A stretch of 12,197 nt of DNA from Euperipatoides rowelli (lineage: Eukaryota > Onychophora > Udeonychophora > Euonychophora > Peripatopsidae), in NCBI GenBank assembly GCA_003024985.2, contig PXIH01S0003199.1; one strand, written 5' to 3'. Shown piece after piece: positions 7,646-12,197 of the stretch (its first letter is position 1; each line of letters starts with the position of its first letter). Below the pieces are notes generated by a model, which was not told the DNA's origin, did not search any database, and was given only the letters and a program-made list of their open reading frames with translations. Made by a program: the position numbers and the translations under genes.

Positions 7646-8657
7646 TCATATGCGGTTAGTTGCCATGGAAAAACAACTCTATTTCAATCACAGTTTAATT
7701 ATTACACAAAATTACTTTGTAATATCAGTTTATATTTTAATGTAAAGATAATTTCACTAGATCAAATAATGAAACTAAGATAATGCTATGCAAGTTAATT
7801 CCCTCTTAGAAACTTTAAATGTATTATTATGATTTCATGTTACAATCAGGAGTACCGTGTCCGTATGCATTGATAGTACTAATAGAATGTGTTCTTTGAT
7901 TATTATGAGAAAGCAAATATATTTTATATTGTACTTTTTATATAAATTAGGCCTATTGGTTAGATTTACCAATTAAAGATGATTTATTAAGACAATTCTA
8001 TTAAGAATATTACAGGCAAGAAGGGTAATTTTTATAGTATAAAATTTAAAAGAAAGTAAAAATTAACAATGAATTTAAGAGTTTAACAGTCGGTCATAAT
8101 ATTAAAGTTTTGAATATATTTAAATTTGTTTGATGGTGATAATTACATTATAATGTTTCTAAAGATGAATAAATTAATAAGATAATTTTTAAACTAATGA
8201 AATGTGTTGGAACAGTTTTTGTTTACTAAATACAGTGCCGATGTTTTATTTCAAATGAGTCCTAAGGTTTGTTTTGCCTTATAGTTAGAAAACTGTGTAG
8301 TTTATATATAGTATGTTTTGGTTGAATCGATCAAATACTAACGATTAATAAATAGTTTCAGTTTGATATTAATGATACAATCCTTATTCAAAATGGTTAT
8401 AGAACTGTCATAGTTTTACTATGTCAGAAATAGAGATTCAGCCCAACAAACTGAATTACCCCTAATACCGTTCCTTGTCGAGATATCCAAAACTATATAG
8501 TCAAATGAAATAGATTTTTTACATTGCATGTGACCCTTAATCTTAAAACAATTTGAGTTCATAAAATTAAAATGATATACTTTAAAATAAAGTATTTATT
8601 ATAAACTTGTACATATATTTGCAAAAAATAGTTTCAATTTAAAAGACCTCGTAACTA
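7646..8657. other. AT-rich non-coding stretch
   Basis: No gene, RNA fold or repeat end identified. TAGGCCTA occurs at 7948-7955. Confidence 0.5.
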
Positions 8658-8683
8658 GCCGTTAAATGTGTGAGAGTACGATC
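8658..8683 (+). repeat. Left arm of a 1.09-kb inverted repeat pair
   Basis: The 26 bases beginning GCCGTTAAATGTG and ending CGATC match the reverse complement of 9721-9746 at 23 of 26 positions. Similarity continues inward through CCAATC...ATT, giving arms of roughly 40 bp. The arm contains the near-palindrome CAATCAGATTG just inside. It may be one end of a DNA transposon or one of two oppositely oriented copies of a short dispersed repeat. Confidence 0.75.
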
Positions 8684-9300
8684 CTTCACAGACCAATCAG
8701 ATTGTAGATCAGTTCAGTAGTGCCAAATGGTTTGAAAGCTTTATTTTTTATTTACAACCTAACCCTCATTCCAACCGAAACTTTCAGAAGAATGTTTAAT
8801 CCCAAAATTGATGTCTTTTTTTTATTATAATCAAGTATTTATATCAAGACACTGCGGCATATTTTAGTACCTCTATCTCGCACATCACATCATCATCTTC
8901 AAATAACAAAAGCATATTTTTTTCAATTCCTGTTTAGTAAGAAATGGCTAAATTAATGAATAAAAAGTGCAAAACATTTTGTTTTCAATGTTAATACAAA
9001 AGCTAGTAAGTGAATCTATAATGATACAATGAAATGACCCTTTTTTTTCACTTACCGTACCTGTTATTTTAAAAATATTTGTTCATTAACTCAAGTAAGG
9101 TTATTGCTGATTGTTTTAATTTTGTTTTACAATTTTATTTATTCATAGAATCAGTAGCCTACAGCACAATGCAAAGCCTTGTAATTTTGAATAGGTCAAT
9201 AAGCCAACATAATTTAAAAGTGACAGAGTTATGTATAAGTATAAGGGCAAAAATGTGGAGAAAAAAAGAAATTAAAAAAAAATTTATTGCTGTCGGTCAG

Positions 9301-9395
9301 ATCTGACCCTCAGCAACAAAAACTTTCATTTGGAGAGATTGAATTTGCTCCAAAACGTCACAGAACATCAACCTCTGAGGAAGACTACAATTATG
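9301..9395 (+). CDS. Probable internal exon of an unidentified gene
   Basis: The block is bounded by GTCGGTCAG (acceptor, AG at 9299-9300) and TATG|GTAATA (donor, GT at 9396-9397). In the only open frame it codes 31 residues, SDPQQQKLSFGEIEFAP followed by KRHRTSTSEEDYNY, ending one base into a codon. KRHR followed by a Ser/Thr/Glu run looks like a nuclear-localisation and phosphorylation-prone linker. A second acceptor after CCTCAG (exon from 9314) is possible. It joins 9979-10011 in phase. I do not recognise the protein, and no upstream exon was found in this window. Confidence 0.55.
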
Positions 9396-9516
9396 GTAAT
9401 AACTTCAAGTATGTCTCATTTCAAGTAACAAGTTAATGAACTTATGAATCGGGGGCATCACTAGGAAGTTGTAGATGGGAGGTGGGGTGGAAAGGGACAG
9501 AGCCCCAGGCACTGGT

Positions 9517-9540
9517 GGGGGTTTTGGGGGCAAAACCCCC
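9517..9540. repeat. GC-rich perfect hairpin in a G-rich island
   Basis: GGGGGTTTTG (9517-9526), loop GGGG, then CAAAACCCCC (9531-9540): a 10-bp perfect stem. It lies in a G-rich stretch (about 9449-9540) that also has several GGG/GGGG runs able to form a G-quadruplex, in an otherwise strongly AT-rich intron. The stretch is unlike its neighbours and is likely a dispersed repeat. Confidence 0.75.
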
Positions 9541-9720
9541 ATAACCTAGATTTTTTTCATTCCCCCTCCGCCACACATTGTTTAGAACATGTTGCACTAC
9601 ATAAATGGGCCTTTTCTAACTTGTCCAACATTGCCTACTATGTAATAAATAACTATGCCCAACCCTGATGACAATCAAGAAGTGAAATAATTTAGTGGAA
9701 AATTGCGATTGGATTATAAA

Positions 9721-9746
9721 GATCGAACTCTCGCACATTTAATGGC
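9721..9746 (-). repeat. Right arm of the 1.09-kb inverted repeat pair
   Basis: GATCGAACTCTCGC...TTAATGGC is the inverted partner of 8658-8683 (three mismatches in 26). Going inward, GCGATTGG mirrors the CCAATC of the left arm. The arm falls in the intron between the exons at 9301-9395 and 9979-10011, so the pair brackets the first of these exons. Confidence 0.75.
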
Positions 9747-9872
9747 TTCTCTCAGATTGATTTAGTGGCCATATTACTGTACATCCAAAAAGCCTTGGAT
9801 AATTTGAATGCAGGCTAGAAATGTATAAAAATTTTAGCTGTGAACTTGATAAAAATAGTGATGGTTTATAAG

Positions 9873-9891
9873 TTTTTTTTTTTTTTTTTTT
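9873..9891. repeat. T19 homopolymer
   Basis: An uninterrupted T19 run inside the intron preceding the 33-bp exon. It could be the tail of a minus-strand retroposed fragment; no body was recognised. Confidence 0.8.
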
Positions 9892-9978
9892 GGTATTATC
9901 GATACTTCTAAACAAAATGTTTAGAACTTATTTCCACTTTCAAAATTATAAAATCAATAATTGGATTTCATTCTGCAG

Positions 9979-10011
9979 AATCTTACGAAAAGGCTATTTG
10001 TGGCTATCAAG
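9979..10011 (+). CDS. 33-bp exon joining 9301-9395 in phase
   Basis: TTTCATTCTGCAG (acceptor ending 9978) and CAAG|GTACAC (donor at 10012) delimit 33 bases. Joined to the preceding exon's last G, it reads ESYEKAICGYQ without a stop and again ends one base into a codon, so both flanking introns are phase 1. The length is a multiple of three, so skipping it would keep the frame. The acceptor has a good pyrimidine tract for this region. Function unknown. Confidence 0.55.
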
Positions 10012-10271
10012 GTACACATCTATTCTTCACAATTTACTAGTTCAGTAAAAATAAATTAGCCAAATATTAACAAAAAAAAAAAATCATCTAATTCTTATGA
10101 TAAAATTAAAAGTGTATAACAAGATATATTTATAAATATTGAAATGGATGTGCCCAAATAGCTAGTAAAATCTTGGACTAAATATAACTTTTAAAAACTA
10201 TCTTGTGACCAAAATAGTATTCTTTGGCAAAAAAAAATAATATTTACAAGACTAGAATTATTATTTTTTAG

Positions 10272-10375
10272 ATCATTTGTGGCGAGGAAGAAGTGTTTGT
10301 CAGACTTACATACTATTGTTTCACCCTTTTGCCACCTTTGTTGAATGTGTTTGTAGAATAGGATATGATTTACGA
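10272..10375 (+). CDS. Possible next exon of the unidentified gene, 3' end unresolved
   Basis: TTATTTTTTAG gives an acceptor at 10271. Joined in phase to the 33-bp exon the frame reads DHLWRGRSVCQTYI and stays open far beyond, to a TAA at 10523-10525, though the later part is AT-biased and not protein-like. Candidate donors are GTAACA after 10375 and GTAGAA after 10352, neither strong. The overlapping frame IICGEEEVFVRL also looks coding, so the true frame is not certain. Confidence 0.35.
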
Positions 10376-10525
10376 GTAACATATTTGTTTCCGATTTCTT
10401 TACTTATTATAAAAAGTCACATTTATATCTGTATAAAAATCACTATTAGTTATTCTTATACAACTGAAAATAGTTGGAAATTATTTATTTCATCCCGAGA
10501 AGATTTAAAAATAAAATATAAATAA

Positions 10526-11316
10526 TTGTTCAAATAGGCCAGAAGACTTTTATTCTTATTTAAGTTTCTTTTAAACCAATTTTTAGACTAACAAGATCGC
10601 ATTTCTATAACGTGCATGATACTTTTCAGATATAACATGATCATTGTAATATAATTTCCGTAGTCCATAATTAGCATGTCCTGCTTTATTGCTAGCTAGT
10701 TATTCAATTAACTTCATGAGTTCAATAAAAATAATTTATTCATAATACAGTTCCGATGTCATGACTTCAAATATAATATAACTTTCTCAATGAAATTTTC
10801 TAAGTAGAAATAAATTTCCAAAAAATATTGTTATATCAATATGTGGATATTTTTATAAATCAATATAATAATCTATCAATATAGCTGAGATAAAAAGACA
10901 TAGATACTGTATATCACAATGACTGCTATATCAGTACTTCTGCAGAAAAAGAGACATGATGGTTGTCCTATTATATAGAATTAAGTTGCTTTTAATAACT
11001 GATTGAGAATAATAGACTGACTATGCTATTAATCTATAATATTTTGGTATGAAAATTATTTCATAATAAATTTTTTTTAATATATAAACAATATATACTG
11101 TATATTTTTCTCTCTGGTTAGTATTATTACCTTTTCACTTTGTTCAAAGGTCATACAGTAAATTAGAAGTCCCCCCCCCCCTCCCCTCTGAAAATACTCG
11201 ATCATCAATATTTGTTTTTATAGGTTTTAATTAACTTTTTGCACAAAAATCATGTGGGGGAAAATTTGGTAATTTTGATTGATGACATCATTAATGATAC
11301 TATTTTCAAAAACACA
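10526..11316. other. AT-rich non-coding stretch with a C11 run
   Basis: Presumed intron or intergenic sequence. It contains C11 at 11171-11181 followed by TCCCCTC, and repeated ATACTGTAT-type sequences (10904 onward and 11092-11105; another at 11705-11717). No coding block was supported. Confidence 0.45.
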
Positions 11317-11362
11317 ATAAATTATAACTTTTTAATAATGATGTTAAAAAGTTATAAATTAT
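11317..11362. repeat. 19-bp stem hairpin
   Basis: ATAAATTATAACTTTTTAA (11317-11335) pairs with TTAAAAAGTTATAAATTAT (11344-11362) with one mismatch around an 8-nt loop. A second perfect palindrome, ATCATTAATGAT, lies just upstream at 11287-11298. Nothing shows that the hairpin is transcribed or functional; AT-only stems of this size can be remnants of small inverted-repeat elements. Confidence 0.8.
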
Positions 11363-11551
11363 ATAGTGTTCCTCTAAGTGTATAACAAAAATACAAGAAA
11401 TGAACTTTTTGAGAATGCATTAAAAAGCTTAATGTGTTAAGCTCATTTCTTAGTAGATTCTCCATTAACTATTATGGCAGAATCCGATCTCTACAATATT
11501 TTACATTCAAAAATTTTCTTTGTTATAATGAAACTGTGTTCCAATCGGTTC

Positions 11552-11648
11552 AGAACTTGAATACTCATTACACATGCTTGCTAATATTTTGGATAAACTT
11601 GGAGGCCCACAAAAGAAAACTCCAATATTGATTCTGAAACATAATTAA
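11552..11648 (+). CDS. Possible terminal coding exon of the unidentified gene
   Basis: CCAATCGGTTCAG gives an acceptor at 11551. Entered in phase 1, the frame runs [20 protein letters not shown] then [11 protein letters not shown] to a TAA at 11646-11648. The same phase as the upstream exons supports membership in the same gene, but the link to 10272 onward is not established and another exon may lie between. The open frame starts further back, after a TGA at 11529-11531 (NCVPIGS...). I do not recognise the sequence. No AATAAA is close after the stop. Confidence 0.35.
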
Positions 11649-12197
11649 AACAAATATAATTATAATAGGAGAAACTAGACAAAAATATAATGTTATACAT
11701 AAAGTATATACTGTATAAAGAGTCTAGTTATAGGCTGTGTTTTCCATGTTTTACAGTTGATTTATTTTATTACCTGCAGAAGAGGGCAAATGTATTTGTT
11801 TACTTATTCTAATTTTCCAAATGTAGGCCTATTCCCTTTCATGTGGGGTATTTTATAACATAGGCCTTAAGGGGACCAGGTTGTCGAAAATCAAAATTTT
11901 TTATTATATGGTTTGCATTAAAATCTTATTCAGGGTTAAAAGAAAGTGTCGTTAAAAGTTAATTAAAAATGCATCTGGAAGTGTCAGATTGACCACCATC
12001 TTGGATTTCAAGCGTTTTTTTTTGTGCAAAGAATTAAAAGCCCTAGTTTTTATTTTTTTAACTTTTTTATTTTACAGAAATATTTTAAACNTAGTGTAGT
12101 AGGTCGAGGGCTATTAACATTTTACATATATTCACTTTATTTTCCATTAAAAATCGTGTAAATTTAACTATAGTAAAATAATGTAAAATACGTTTTT
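11649..12197. other. Right edge, no gene recognised
   Basis: AT-rich sequence. The part from about 11861 (TAGGCCTTAAGGGGACCAGG) to 12010 (GACCACCATCTTGGATTTCA) has a different, less AT-rich texture and could be a dispersed repeat copy. One undetermined base (n) is at 12091. Confidence 0.4.

Noticed and set aside
7523-7783. 86-codon plus-strand frame containing TTDEPCF and FCLNGH, faintly like a transposase DE-x-x-F...LNG
   Set aside because: The opposite strand is more protein-like and the resemblance to the Tc3-type motif is too partial.
9721-9746. GAGAGTTCGATC on the minus strand resembles a tRNA/SINE B box
   Set aside because: It lacks a paired A box at the right distance and the last B-box positions do not fit.
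10376-10525. Continuation of the 10272 frame to its stop at 10525 as coding
   Set aside because: After about 10375 the residues are dominated by AT-rich codons (Ile, Tyr, Lys, Ser) and look like translated intron.

Overview
This window is AT-rich eukaryotic DNA from an animal, probably an arthropod and perhaps an insect. The inference rests on intron-bearing gene structure with GT...AG boundaries, decayed non-LTR retrotransposons, a Tc1/mariner-type transposase relic, and a recurring TAGGCCTA-type octamer. The exact taxon cannot be read from the sequence. Nothing suggests bacterial operons, CRISPR arrays or rRNA/tRNA genes.

Left edge (1-700): one intact gene, LSM10, encoding the Sm-like subunit of the U7 snRNP that processes replication-dependent histone pre-mRNA. 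It is uninterrupted, has an inverted CCAAT box upstream and a very close AATAAA downstream.

Transposon graveyard (about 900-5800): a short plus-strand scrap resembling a retrotransposon C-terminus is followed by a long decayed non-LTR element on the minus strand (1476-3746). That element can be followed from endonuclease, through the pre-RT linker, into reverse transcriptase and the RT C-terminal region. A second, different non-LTR RT relic, also minus strand, follows (4376-4838, perhaps to 5058). It is probably interrupted by an 88-bp element with terminal inverted repeats. A plus-strand C-terminal fragment of a mariner-like transposase lies at about 5516-5763. Both RT relics have lost one Asp codon from the catalytic YADD box.

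Right half (5800-12197): mostly AT-rich non-coding sequence with homopolymer runs and hairpins. Several short open blocks look like exons of an unidentified plus-strand gene: 9301-9395 joins 9979-10011 in phase and can continue into 10272 onward, and a possible terminal exon lies at 11552-11648. The first exon lies between two inverted-repeat arms (8658-8683 and 9721-9746). A minus-strand open block at 7493-7645 also looks coding but is not recognised.

The only complete, confidently named gene is LSM10. I see no convincing new multi-gene system. The most interesting items are the exon chain of the unknown gene with its flanking inverted repeats, the parallel YADD-to-YAD loss, and the nested small element.
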